64,000 nt of DNA. It comes from Verrucomicrobiia bacterium. GTDB lineage: Bacteria > Verrucomicrobiota > Verrucomicrobiia > Verrucomicrobiales > DEV007. Shown here one piece after another: positions 7,804-16,075 of this stretch. The notes under the pieces are model-generated. The model was not told the origin of the DNA, made no database searches, and worked only from the letters and a program-made list of their open reading frames with translations. Each line of letters begins with the position of its first letter. Position 1 is the first letter of the stretch. A program made the position numbers and the translations under genes. The stretch covers positions 44,900-108,899 of the forward strand of contig JAUIAH010000027.1 of assembly GCA_030425385.1 (NCBI GenBank), given 5' to 3'.

Positions 7804-10038
7804 TCATTGTTCGGCGGCTTCTGGCAGGTAGACGACTCGCAGACGCACAAAAGTCCTCGCACTCTCGGGAGGCGTGAGCCGAAAGGTCACGTCCTCAGTC
7901 CCGTCACCATTGTCTACGGGAACCCCTCGCATTTCCCATAAGGCCGGGTGCTCTGCCCATCCCTCGGGGTCAGTCAGGTCTGTCGTGATTTCTAAATGAC
8001 ATGTTAGCTCACCCACGGCGTAGCGCGCGGATGTTTCCTGCAGCCCTCCCCTAGGACGGCGGTAGGAGAAATGAATTCCAGCGACAGCCTCTTCCACCAC
8101 CACCAGTCCGTTGGGGAGGTGATAATCCGATCCATCGGCAGGGTGGGTACGTGCGAGAAACTCGAATAGATTGTTGGCCTCATCAGCATCGTCATTGCCG
8201 GAGGGATCCAAGTCAGGCATGGGATTTCCTGAATCTATTGAAAGTGTTTCAGCGATCCAGGTCGCATAGGATTCGTAGGCCATGCCGATAGGATCGCTCC
8301 CCACCCGGCGCGGGCGCACTCCGCGACTGATCCGGACCTCATCCATGTAGCCTGGAAATCCGCCGAGAGTGAGTGACCAATCCTGATCCCGATCCCAATT
8401 AGGAAGTGGTGGAAGGCTATTTCCCTCTTGTGAGAGATCTTGTGGAATGATCCTCCCATTCACCCAAACGCGAATCGCTCCATCTGCCTCCATGACCATC
8501 TTCACGCGCATCCACTGCGCAGAGAAGTTTCCATCGTGCAAGAAATCTCGCGACTGTGAACGCGTGAGCACCTCGGCACTACTCGCGTTCGCTATCAATG
8601 TTGGGGCGTAGGGCTTTGACCATGCGTGCGTACGCATTTGAAAGAAGGTGTCGTAGTTCTGCCGGAAAAGGAGAAAGCCACGCTCATCACCCAAAGCATG
8701 AGTCTCGATGGGACCGGACTTCTTGATTTGCCACTCGATTGTCAGTTCGCTGCCTTCTTCCGGGAGTACCATGCTGTCTGGAATCCCTGATACATGTAAT
8801 TGATCCGTTTCATCGAGAAACTCGACCACACCTCCAGACGGCTGCCACATCCACTCAAGCTGGTCCGTACGAAAGGTCGTGTCGCCAACCGGTGTCAAAT
8901 GGAAGCCGTTTCCCGATGCATCCATACCGTCACCGTCTAAATGATAGAGCGCGATGGTGTGATCATCCACTTCAAAGGGCTCTCCGAGCGGCGTATCTCC
9001 CGGACCGTCGGCATCGGGATCAATCCCTCCCATCGGATCCAATGCAAATGCGGGCAGCGCGAAGACGCGAAAGCCATTATCGGTCGTGTGGCGTGCCGCG
9101 GTGGCCGCATTGATATTCACATTCTGTTGATCCCACAGAGAATTCCCCCAATCGCCTCCACGGATATCGACCTTGGGCGGATCCGCATTCGCAAAGTCGT
9201 TGAGGCGGTCTTCCGTCCATTCCACCACGTTCCCACCCATGTGCATCACACCATAGGGAGATTCCGCGGAGGAACCGCCAGCGTCGACGTTGCAATGCCC
9301 CTGAGGACCGTCTCCTCGGAAGTTGGTCAATTTGACGCCAGGACTGGCATTGATGATCGCTCCTTCGTCCAGGATCGCAGCAACAGGATCATCATCAGTG
9401 GCCTGTGGATAGCGCCAATAATGCGGGATCGCTCCAGGCCCACCTTCCTCAGGCGTGCGCGGATCGTAATAGGCCGCCTTGTGCCATTCACTATGAGTGG
9501 GCAAGAACACCGTCGCCCCAGGAGCGCGTTGTGGGAAAAGCATGCTCATATCATAGACACCTCTTTCCGTTCCCCCGGGACCCTGACCGTTCTGCAGCCA
9601 ATTCACAAACCGAGCAGCATCCGACCAACTGACGAAGATGACTGGGGATTGGGCTCTGCCCGGCATCGATTTATAAATGTAGGGATCTCCACTCGTGCCG
9701 CTCCCTTCCCGAGAAATGACGCGATGATCAATTCCCTTCGCCTCATCCACATACGTCTCCATACGAGGATCCCACAATTGATAGACATCACCATAACGAG
9801 CGACTCTATTTAGAAATACCGTGTACTGCGCAACGGAAACCTCATGCTTGGCGGCCGCGTAAGCATACGAGACAGATCCCATCGAAACCACGGTGCTGAA
9901 TTGGCCATTGGGTTCGGACTCCATGCCCACATTTCCAAGATCATCGATCATCTGCCACGTGAAGAACACGTTGGCCCTCAGCGGACTAAGGAACAGCAGG
10001 CTCCATGCCACGACTGTACCAAGAACATAATTACCCAT
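7804..10038 (-). CDS. Secreted FGE/SUMF1-like protein with LamG-like domain
   Basis: 744 residues. Residues 1-22 form a signal peptide. Residues about 55-330 are a formylglycine-generating-enzyme-type C-lectin fold: HEVSVAQYTVFLN, PVIFVSWSDAARFVNWL, FLPTHSEWHKAAYYD, GVMHMGGNVVEWTED, RGGDWG and NGFRVFALP. The cysteine pair used by true FGE is missing (only one Cys, in GHCNVDAGG), so sulfatase activation is unlikely. Residues about 360-570 look like a LamG/concanavalin-type sandwich (IALYHLDGDGMDASGNGFHL, MDEVRISRGVRP). The C-terminus has the shared 'SYATWIAETL...DDADEANNLFEFL...' module. It probably acts in extracellular binding. Confidence 0.85.
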   Translation of the reverse strand: MGNYVLGTVVAWSLLFLSPLRANVFFTWQMIDDLGNVGMESEPNGQFSTVVSMGSVSYAYAAAKHEVSVAQYTVFLNRVARYGDVYQLWDPRMETYVDEAKGIDHRVISREGSGTSGDPYIYKSMPGRAQSPVIFVSWSDAARFVNWLQNGQGPGGTERGVYDMSMLFPQRAPGATVFLPTHSEWHKAAYYDPRTPEEGGPGAIPHYWRYPQATDDDPVAAILDEGAIINASPGVKLTNFRGDGPQGHCNVDAGGSSAESPYGVMHMGGNVVEWTEDRLNDFANADPPKVDIRGGDWGNSLWDQQNVNINAATAARHTTDNGFRVFALPAFALDPMGGIDPDADGPGDTPLGEPFEVDDHTIALYHLDGDGMDASGNGFHLTPVGDTTFRTDQLEWMWQPSGGVVEFLDETDQLHVSGIPDSMVLPEEGSELTIEWQIKKSGPIETHALGDERGFLLFRQNYDTFFQMRTHAWSKPYAPTLIANASSAEVLTRSQSRDFLHDGNFSAQWMRVKMVMEADGAIRVWVNGRIIPQDLSQEGNSLPPLPNWDRDQDWSLTLGGFPGYMDEVRISRGVRPRRVGSDPIGMAYESYATWIAETLSIDSGNPMPDLDPSGNDDADEANNLFEFLARTHPADGSDYHLPNGLVVVEEAVAGIHFSYRRPRGGLQETSARYAVGELTCHLEITTDLTDPEGWAEHPALWEMRGVPVDNGDGTEDVTFRLTPPESARTFVRLRVVYLPEAAEQ

Positions 10039-10155
10039 AGGAACCGAAGAAGTATGATAACGTTAGTATTTGCAAATCCCTTCCTCGCTACATTGCGGCG
10101 AAGCGGAATGAGGAGATTCCTAGGTGATTCATTGAAGATAAACCAGCGATTTCTT

Positions 10156-10197
10156 GCCTAACCAAAGATCTCTCCCGTATGTGACGATTGGTTAGGC
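10156..10197 (-). terminator. Inverted repeat downstream of mgtE (possible terminator)
   Basis: GCCTAACCAA (10156-10165) and TTGGTTAGGC (10188-10197) are perfect 10-bp complements separated by 22 nt, 39 nt past the mgtE stop. No U-tract follows on the minus strand, so it would be a weak or factor-assisted terminator. It could also be a transcript-stabilising hairpin. Both arms contain the recurring hexamer GTTAGG/CCTAAC. Confidence 0.4.
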
Positions 10198-10235
10198 CAT
10201 AGCACCCCGACCAGTGTCAGATGGTGACAATCTCT

Positions 10236-11633
10236 TCAAATTCCCAGGATCCACTTGGCCAAGCCGAAGTAGATGATGAGGCCCGTGACATCGACCACGG
10301 TCGTGATGGCCGGTGAAGCGACTACGGCAGGGTCTAACTTGAGTGCGCGGGCTAGGATCGGCAACGCCGCCCCCAGGACGGTCGAGGTCGTGACTTGAGC
10401 GGTGAGCGAGCAGGCGACGATCAGCGCAAGATCACTCGTCTTCAAGACTTGTCCGGTGGCGCTTGTCTCGGGCAAGGCCATCATGACCACTGGCGTCAGA
10501 AGGGCAACGCATCCCCCTAACAAGAGCCCCATCAACAGCCCAATCCGCAGTTCTTTCCAGATCGCTCCCAGGAATTCGCGCGGCTCGAATTCTCCCAAAG
10601 ACATGGCGCGAATGACCGTGGTCGCCGCTTGAGCACCCGTGTTGCCACCGGCTGCCACGACCATCGGCATGTAGAGCGCGAGGAGGAACCACCCGTCAAG
10701 AACACTTTCATACGAGCAGATGACATAGCCTGACACAATAGCCAATAACGCCAACCCTAGCACCCACAGGAATCGGCGACGAAAGTGTGAGAATACAGGA
10801 GTTTCCAAGTAATCCGTTTCTTCTTGGTGTCCGGAAATCCCTGATTGGCGTTCCAAATCCTCCGTGGATTCTTCCTGCAGAATCTCCATGGCGTCATCGT
10901 GCGTGATGACCCCGAGAAGACGCTGTTCGCCATCGACCACTGGAAGCGTCATGAGGTCGTATTTGAGCATCATGTTAGCCGCTTCCTCCTGATCATCCAT
11001 GGCATCAATGGTCACCGTCTCTGGCTGCATGACATCGGTGATGCGCAGGGTGGCTGGGTTGAACGTGAGGTCACGCAAACGCAGTTTCCCGAGGATCCGT
11101 TGCTGCTCATCGACGACGTAGATCCGCGCGAGGATCTCCGTTTCCTCTTTCTTCTCGGCGAGCATGGCGATGGCTTCCGCGATGGTCATTTCACTCCGCA
11201 CTCTGGCGAAGGCGGTCGTCATGCGTCCCCCTGCTACGGTCTCCGGATAGCGCAGGAGCTCTTCTGCCGTCTCCTTGGTCTCTTCATCCAGCAGGTTGAT
11301 GTAGCGGTCGCGATCCTCATCGGATACCTCTTGAAGGAAGTCCGCGAGGTCATCGTCCCACATCTCTTCAAGCGCCTCGGCCTGAACGGATTGAGGAAAG
11401 TGTTGGAGAATCACATCGGCCAAGGGCGCAGGGAGATGGGGCAGCAACCTCTCGAAATCGTCACTGTTGAGCGTCTTGAGAAGTTTGGCCTGATTTCCCT
11501 CGTCGAGCTCTTCAAAAGCCTCGGCGGCCGCTTGGGGAGGCATGCGCTCCAGGAGGGTGCGGAGGGCCACGGCATCACCGTTAGGCACGAGCCCCCAGAA
11601 GCGTTCTTTGAGACCTTGAGCAGGATACGACAC
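10236..11633 (-). CDS. mgtE: Magnesium transporter MgtE
   Basis: 465 residues, the standard length. The order is an N-terminal helical MgtE_N domain (about 20-125), two CBS domains (about 130-255, for example TVTIDAMDDQEEAANMM and LPVVDGEQRLLGVITHDDAM) and five membrane helices, with the pore signature GNTGAQAATTVIRAMSLGE and the late motif VVASPAITTVVDVTGL. MgtE is a Mg2+-gated channel; the CBS/N domains sense cytoplasmic Mg2+ and close the pore. It starts with GTG at 11633. Only 83 nt separate it from the divergent DUF1015 gene, too little for an M-box riboswitch, and none is seen. Confidence 0.95.
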   Translation of the reverse strand: MSYPAQGLKERFWGLVPNGDAVALRTLLERMPPQAAAEAFEELDEGNQAKLLKTLNSDDFERLLPHLPAPLADVILQHFPQSVQAEALEEMWDDDLADFLQEVSDEDRDRYINLLDEETKETAEELLRYPETVAGGRMTTAFARVRSEMTIAEAIAMLAEKKEETEILARIYVVDEQQRILGKLRLRDLTFNPATLRITDVMQPETVTIDAMDDQEEAANMMLKYDLMTLPVVDGEQRLLGVITHDDAMEILQEESTEDLERQSGISGHQEETDYLETPVFSHFRRRFLWVLGLALLAIVSGYVICSYESVLDGWFLLALYMPMVVAAGGNTGAQAATTVIRAMSLGEFEPREFLGAIWKELRIGLLMGLLLGGCVALLTPVVMMALPETSATGQVLKTSDLALIVACSLTAQVTTSTVLGAALPILARALKLDPAVVASPAITTVVDVTGLIIYFGLAKWILGI

Positions 11634-11716
11634 GGGTCGACTGTTCCCGGCGTCCGCCCGATGTCTACCGGGAATGCCACTTGAGTCAGAACGATCTTGC
11701 GCTAGGTAGACAGTCC

Positions 11717-12940
11717 ATGCGTTGCAAAGCTTTTCAAGGGCTCGTCCCCAATCCTGACCACGTGGACGGCGTGGCGACTGTTCCCTATGATGTCGTGAAC
11801 ACGGAGGAGGCTCGGGCCCTGGCCCAGGGGCGTCCTCACGACCTCCTCCATGTTGACCGCGCTGAAATCGACCTTCCCGCGGACACAGATCCCTATAGCG
11901 CTATCGTTTACGAAACGGCTCGGGCCAAATTCCAAGAGCTCCAAGCCGAGGGCATCCTTCAGCGTGAGGAGAAGCCGTGCCTCTACGTTTACGAGCAGGT
12001 GATGGGCGAGCATCGGCAAACGGGAATTGCTCTCGCGTGCCATATTGACGACTATGGGGATAACAAGATCCGCAAACACGAAAAGACGCGGCAAGTGAAA
12101 GAGGATGATCGTACGCGCTTGGTGGACTCCCTATCCGCACACACGGGCCCGATCTTTCTCACCTACAAGGACCGCTCTGCCATTGACGCCAAAGTGGCCG
12201 AGATCCAGGAGGGTGCGCCCGTCTACGACATCGTCGATGAACGCAACGTGCAGCACCGCGTTTGGCGCGTGACGGATGGAGAGGCTATCTTGAAGGAATT
12301 TGCGGAAGTGCCTCTGAGCTACGTGGCGGATGGGCATCACCGCAGCGCGAGCGCCTGGCGTGTGGGTTCGGAAAGACGGGCTAAGAATGCGGCCCACACC
12401 GGTGACGAAACCTACAATTGGTTTCTGGGCGTGCTCTTCCCCGCCAGCCAACTCAAAGTGTTAGGGTATCACCGTGTGGTGAAAGACCTTCAAGGCATGG
12501 ATCCCGCTGGATTCTTGGCAAAACTGAAAGGGGTCGCCACCGTGGAAAGTGACGGAAAGAAAGATCCCCAACGCCCCGGCGAGACCTGTGTCTACTTGGG
12601 CGGTCAGTGGCACACGATCACCTGGCCAGAGAAGGAGACAGATAGCCCCATCGAGAAGCTCGATGTGAGCACCCTTCAACAACTTGTCTTAGAGCCGATG
12701 TTAGGCATCGCCGATGTGCGCACCGATAGCCGAATCGATTTCGTGGGTGGCATTCGCGGGACGGGCGAGCTTGAGAAGCGCGTTGATTCTGGGGACTGGG
12801 CCGTGGCTTTCTCCATGTTTCCCGTCACGGTCGATCAATTGATGAAAATTGCTGATGCCGACGAAATCATGCCGCCCAAGAGCACCTGGTTCGAGCCGAA
12901 ACTCCGTTCCGGTCTCTTTGTCTACACCATCGACGATTAA
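11717..12940 (+). CDS. DUF1015 family protein
   Basis: 407 residues from the ATG at 11717; an in-frame TTG at 11681 is less likely. Family landmarks are AFQGLVPNPD, TVPYDVVNTEEARALA, FLHVDRAEID-type (here LLHVDRAEID), LYVYEQ, IRKHEKT, GPIFLTY, YVADGHHRSASA, NWFLGVLFP and a C-terminal MPPKSTWFEPKLRSGLF. DUF1015 proteins are widespread, soluble and often next to 3-phosphoglycerate dehydrogenase, but their function is not established. The invariant KHEKT and DGHHR suggest an enzyme. The next gene starts 14 nt later, and the pair continues into the RtcB paralogue. Confidence 0.9.
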   Translation: MRCKAFQGLVPNPDHVDGVATVPYDVVNTEEARALAQGRPHDLLHVDRAEIDLPADTDPYSAIVYETARAKFQELQAEGILQREEKPCLYVYEQVMGEHRQTGIALACHIDDYGDNKIRKHEKTRQVKEDDRTRLVDSLSAHTGPIFLTYKDRSAIDAKVAEIQEGAPVYDIVDERNVQHRVWRVTDGEAILKEFAEVPLSYVADGHHRSASAWRVGSERRAKNAAHTGDETYNWFLGVLFPASQLKVLGYHRVVKDLQGMDPAGFLAKLKGVATVESDGKKDPQRPGETCVYLGGQWHTITWPEKETDSPIEKLDVSTLQQLVLEPMLGIADVRTDSRIDFVGGIRGTGELEKRVDSGDWAVAFSMFPVTVDQLMKIADADEIMPPKSTWFEPKLRSGLFVYTIDD

Positions 12941-12954
12941 ATCACCGAGATGAG

Positions 12955-13584
12955 ATGAGCCGCGCCATCCAGCAAGCCCAACTCGCGCAAGACATGAAGC
13001 GGCTGAAGAAACAGCTTCAGCGTCTCTGTCAGGATCGCCTGGATGTCGCAGACGGCAAGCGCTTGCGTGTGCTCGACCTTGCTTGTGGGGAATGCTTTGA
13101 GGCGGAAATGCTCTCCAAGGCCTTGCGAGATCTCGCGAGCAAAGATGCCCATCCGTTAGACCTGAACGTGGAGTTTGTGGGTGCCGATATCCGCGAAGCG
13201 GAGATTGGCCGGGCAGCGGAACGCTGTGGAAGCGGACCTGAAGGAATCGACTACCGTTTTCTGGTGAAGGATGGCCAGAAAGTGGCGCAAGATGCCGATT
13301 TGGATGAACCCTTCGACGTCGTCTTTGTGCGGCACCAGAATTACTACCTCGGCGGCAAGGAATGGCATGCACTCTTCGAACAGAGCCTAGAGAAACTCGC
13401 CCCTGAAGGCAAGCTCGTGATCACCTCCTACTTTGATCATGAACATGAATTGGCCAAAGGGGCCATTCAGAAAGTGGGTGGCGAACTCATCGATGACATC
13501 GCCAATCGCGAGGCGCGCGCGTTGCAGACGAAGGGCAAGCATGTTGACAAGCGTCTTGCCATGTTCCGTCGGCGCGAACGTTAG
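12955..13584 (+). CDS. Class I SAM-dependent methyltransferase
   Basis: 209 residues. The SAM-binding motif I is VLDLACGECFEA (residues 39-50), motif II lies around NVEFVGADIREAEI, and motif IV-V around EPFDVVFVRHQNYY. This is a Rossmann methyltransferase without an added substrate domain; the N-terminal 30 residues are helical and basic. The target is unknown. Being locked between DUF1015 (14 nt) and the RtcB paralogue (3 nt), it may act on RNA, but this is inference from position only. Confidence 0.85.
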   Translation: MSRAIQQAQLAQDMKRLKKQLQRLCQDRLDVADGKRLRVLDLACGECFEAEMLSKALRDLASKDAHPLDLNVEFVGADIREAEIGRAAERCGSGPEGIDYRFLVKDGQKVAQDADLDEPFDVVFVRHQNYYLGGKEWHALFEQSLEKLAPEGKLVITSYFDHEHELAKGAIQKVGGELIDDIANREARALQTKGKHVDKRLAMFRRRER

Positions 13585-13587
13585 GAG

Positions 13588-15135
13588 ATGGACTGGACGC
13601 GGGAAGACCTGATTGCCGAGGGATGGCCAGAAGACAGCCCGTTCGAGCCTTTGCTAGACGAGGCGAGTCGTTTGATCGCTCAAGGCAATACCGATCGGGC
13701 CTACATTCTCAAGCGCTTGGATCGGAAACACCCGCGTCAGCAGGCCACCCTGACCATGCGTGCCGAAGGCCTTCCCTTTAGCGAGGCCATCGAAGCGGAG
13801 AGCAAGGAAGAGCTGAAGAATCTCAAGGCCGCGCGTCGCACCATGCGTGAACTCATGGCCTGCCCCGTTGTGACCGCAGGCGCGTTGATGCCTGACACTT
13901 GTCCATCCGGAAGTGCCATCGCCTCCATCCCTGTTGGTGGCGCCATCTCCGCGCAGAACGCGATCCTCCCCGCTGCACACGGCTCCGATATTTGTTGCTC
14001 CATGCAGGCGACACTCTTCGAGGCCCCACGCGAGATGGAAGTCTCCCCCATGATGGACGCTCTCGTTTCCGTCACTCGCTTCGGCCCTGGCGGGCGCTCC
14101 CCTGACGCCTGGATCCCTCATCGCGTGCTCGACGAACCCGTCTGGGAGAACCCCTTTCTCCGAGGCTTTCAGAACTATGCGAGGATGCACTTGGCCGATC
14201 AAGGTGATGGCAATCACTTCGCCTTCCTCGGACGCATGATCATGGACGACGCCATGCTGCAGAAACTGCACGCCGCCGGCCATGGCGAGGTATTTGCCAG
14301 GGTCGCCGCAGGGAAACCCTATCATGTGCTCGTCACTCACCACGGATCACGTGGTCTGGGCGCACGCGTGTATCAGCGTGGACTGGAAGCCGCCGTGGCC
14401 GCGACCAAACAGATCGCCCGAGGGATTCCCGAGGCCGCTGCATGGCTGGATGTGAACGCTCCTCAGGGCCGCGACTACTGGCAAGCTTTGCAGTACGTCG
14501 CGCGCTGGACCAGAGCCAATCACGCACTGATCCACGAGCGTTTCCTCGCCGAGCTCGGCATGCTTCCGTTAGGATCCTTTGGCAATGAGCACAATTTCGT
14601 GTGGCAACGAGGCGAGCACTTCCTCCATGGCAAGGGGGCCACACCCGCCTGGCGGGATGATATCGGAAGACCATTGTTAGGCTTGATTCCTCTCAATATG
14701 GCGAGCCCGATTCTAGTCGTGCTCGGGGGAGATCAAGATGCCTTCTTATCCTTTGCTCCTCATGGCGCTGGTCGCAATCTCTCGCGCCGTGCGGTCCTAC
14801 GCACCTTCCGATTGAAGGATGGGAGCTTCGACGAAGAAGCGATGGAACGCGCCCTGACACAAGCCACCAAAGGAATCGACGTGCGATGGTATCAGGGCAA
14901 AGCGGATCTTTCTGAAAGCCCGTTAGGATACAAGCCAGCGCAGACCGTGCGCGAACAGATCGCTCAATTTGAGCTGGCAACGGTGGTCGGTGAAGTGGCC
15001 CCCTTGGGATCCGTGATGGCCGGCCGCGGTCGAGGGCGTGAGGAAGAACTCACGCCCAAGCAGCGCCGCCAAATGGAGCATCGCTCCGAGCGCCGGAAGC
15101 AACGGCAAGCGTTGCGTGAGCGCTGGGACGACTAA
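13588..15135 (+). CDS. rtcB: RtcB-family RNA ligase paralogue
   Basis: 515 residues, longer than E. coli RtcB (about 408). The metal and guanylylation residues are all in place: SDICCSM (133-139; usual GxDIGCGM), GDGNHFAF (206-213), HHGSRGLG (251-258), EHNFVW followed by HGKGATPA, and PHGAGRNLSR holding the His that would carry GMP. RtcB joins 2',3'-cyclic phosphate and 5'-OH RNA ends. The divergence (HH for HS, ICCSM for IGCGM) and the basic, Arg/Gln-rich tail place it in a side branch of the family. It starts 3 nt after the methyltransferase and ends 1 nt from the convergent amidase. Confidence 0.88.
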   Translation: MDWTREDLIAEGWPEDSPFEPLLDEASRLIAQGNTDRAYILKRLDRKHPRQQATLTMRAEGLPFSEAIEAESKEELKNLKAARRTMRELMACPVVTAGALMPDTCPSGSAIASIPVGGAISAQNAILPAAHGSDICCSMQATLFEAPREMEVSPMMDALVSVTRFGPGGRSPDAWIPHRVLDEPVWENPFLRGFQNYARMHLADQGDGNHFAFLGRMIMDDAMLQKLHAAGHGEVFARVAAGKPYHVLVTHHGSRGLGARVYQRGLEAAVAATKQIARGIPEAAAWLDVNAPQGRDYWQALQYVARWTRANHALIHERFLAELGMLPLGSFGNEHNFVWQRGEHFLHGKGATPAWRDDIGRPLLGLIPLNMASPILVVLGGDQDAFLSFAPHGAGRNLSRRAVLRTFRLKDGSFDEEAMERALTQATKGIDVRWYQGKADLSESPLGYKPAQTVREQIAQFELATVVGEVAPLGSVMAGRGRGREEELTPKQRRQMEHRSERRKQRQALRERWDD

Positions 15136-15136
15136 C

Positions 15137-15832
15137 TTATCGGATCCGCCCCCGGAACGTCGCCAACACGGCTGGAGAAGGCGCTGTCCGCTGTGCCCAC
15201 AGCGGTGTCGAAGCACGCATGCTGCCTCGCAAATGCTGTTCCAAACCATCGGACACGGCCATGGCGACCGCCCGTTGATAGTTTGGATCAAGACACCGCT
15301 GGCGCTCCCAGACATTCGATAAGAAACCCGCCTCCACGAGGATGGCACGACTCGCGGTATTCTTCGCCAACACCGCGTAGCCGCGACGTTTCACGCCGCG
15401 ATTCATCACCCCGCGCAAACGCGCCAGACACCCTTGCACGTGCGCCGCCAGAGCGCGACTGGCCGCACCGTGATAGTAGGTTTCCACCCCACGTGCCTCC
15501 GCGTTCACAGCGGCATTGTAGTGCAGACTGACGAAGACACATCCAGGATAGCGTTGACTAAGATCACGGCGTTGTGCCAGTGTGAGAAAGACATCCGTCT
15601 GGCGCGTGAGTACCACCCGAAACCCGCGGCGAGCCAATTCCGATGCTAGGTAGCGCGAGGTCGCAAGCGCCACCTGTTTCTCCATCACGCCGGGACGTAC
15701 GGCGCCAGGGTCGCGCCCACCATGACCAGGGTCGATGATGATAGTCTGGGCTTGCGTGAGATTCAGAAGTGAGGTCATGACCCAAAGGGCCAAGGTCCAC
15801 AAGGGGACACGAAGAGAGAAGAGCGATTTCAT
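15137..15832 (-). CDS. Exported N-acetylmuramoyl-L-alanine amidase (Amidase_3)
   Basis: 231 residues from the ATG at 15832, which begins a signal peptide (MKSLFSLRVPLWTLALWVM...AQA). A longer upstream frame has no signal character. Zinc ligands and catalytic Glu are present: IIDPGHGG (His37), VMEKQV (Glu51), FVSLHYNA (His) and ILVEAGFLSN (Glu). It cleaves the amide between MurNAc and the stem peptide in the periplasm, in cell separation or wall recycling. No AMIN or LysM targeting domain is attached. A 243-nt region separates it from the divergent peptide transporter and holds both promoters. Confidence 0.93.
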   Translation of the reverse strand: MKSLFSLRVPLWTLALWVMTSLLNLTQAQTIIIDPGHGGRDPGAVRPGVMEKQVALATSRYLASELARRGFRVVLTRQTDVFLTLAQRRDLSQRYPGCVFVSLHYNAAVNAEARGVETYYHGAASRALAAHVQGCLARLRGVMNRGVKRRGYAVLAKNTASRAILVEAGFLSNVWERQRCLDPNYQRAVAMAVSDGLEQHLRGSMRASTPLWAQRTAPSPAVLATFRGRIR

Positions 15833-16075
15833 GAGAGACAGAGGGTTAGCGTTCCGGTCGCACAGCATCCTGCTAGTCAGGAGATCTGATCTAGCATTGT
15901 GCGACTGATCCGCTTGCAGAGCGCTCGACAAGCAATGGATGAGAGATGGACGCAGGCTCTCCGAAAGCTATTCAGGAAATTGTCTCTAAGGTGATGTCGA
16001 TTGGGATCCAGGAATGCCGCTTCTCAGAGCAAATAGCATTGAAACCGGCCTTGAATCCGCTACATCTTGACGCCG

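Noticed and set aside
8941..9813. 290-residue plus-strand ORF
   Set aside because: Antisense to the FGE-like gene; no start context and random composition.
7804..10038. Naming this protein a formylglycine-generating enzyme
   Set aside because: The catalytic Cys pair is absent; only the fold signature is present.
10845..11684. 279-residue plus-strand ORF opposite mgtE
   Set aside because: MgtE is unambiguous on the other strand.
11634..11716. M-box riboswitch between mgtE and the DUF1015 gene
   Set aside because: Only 83 nt are available and no M-box motifs are visible.
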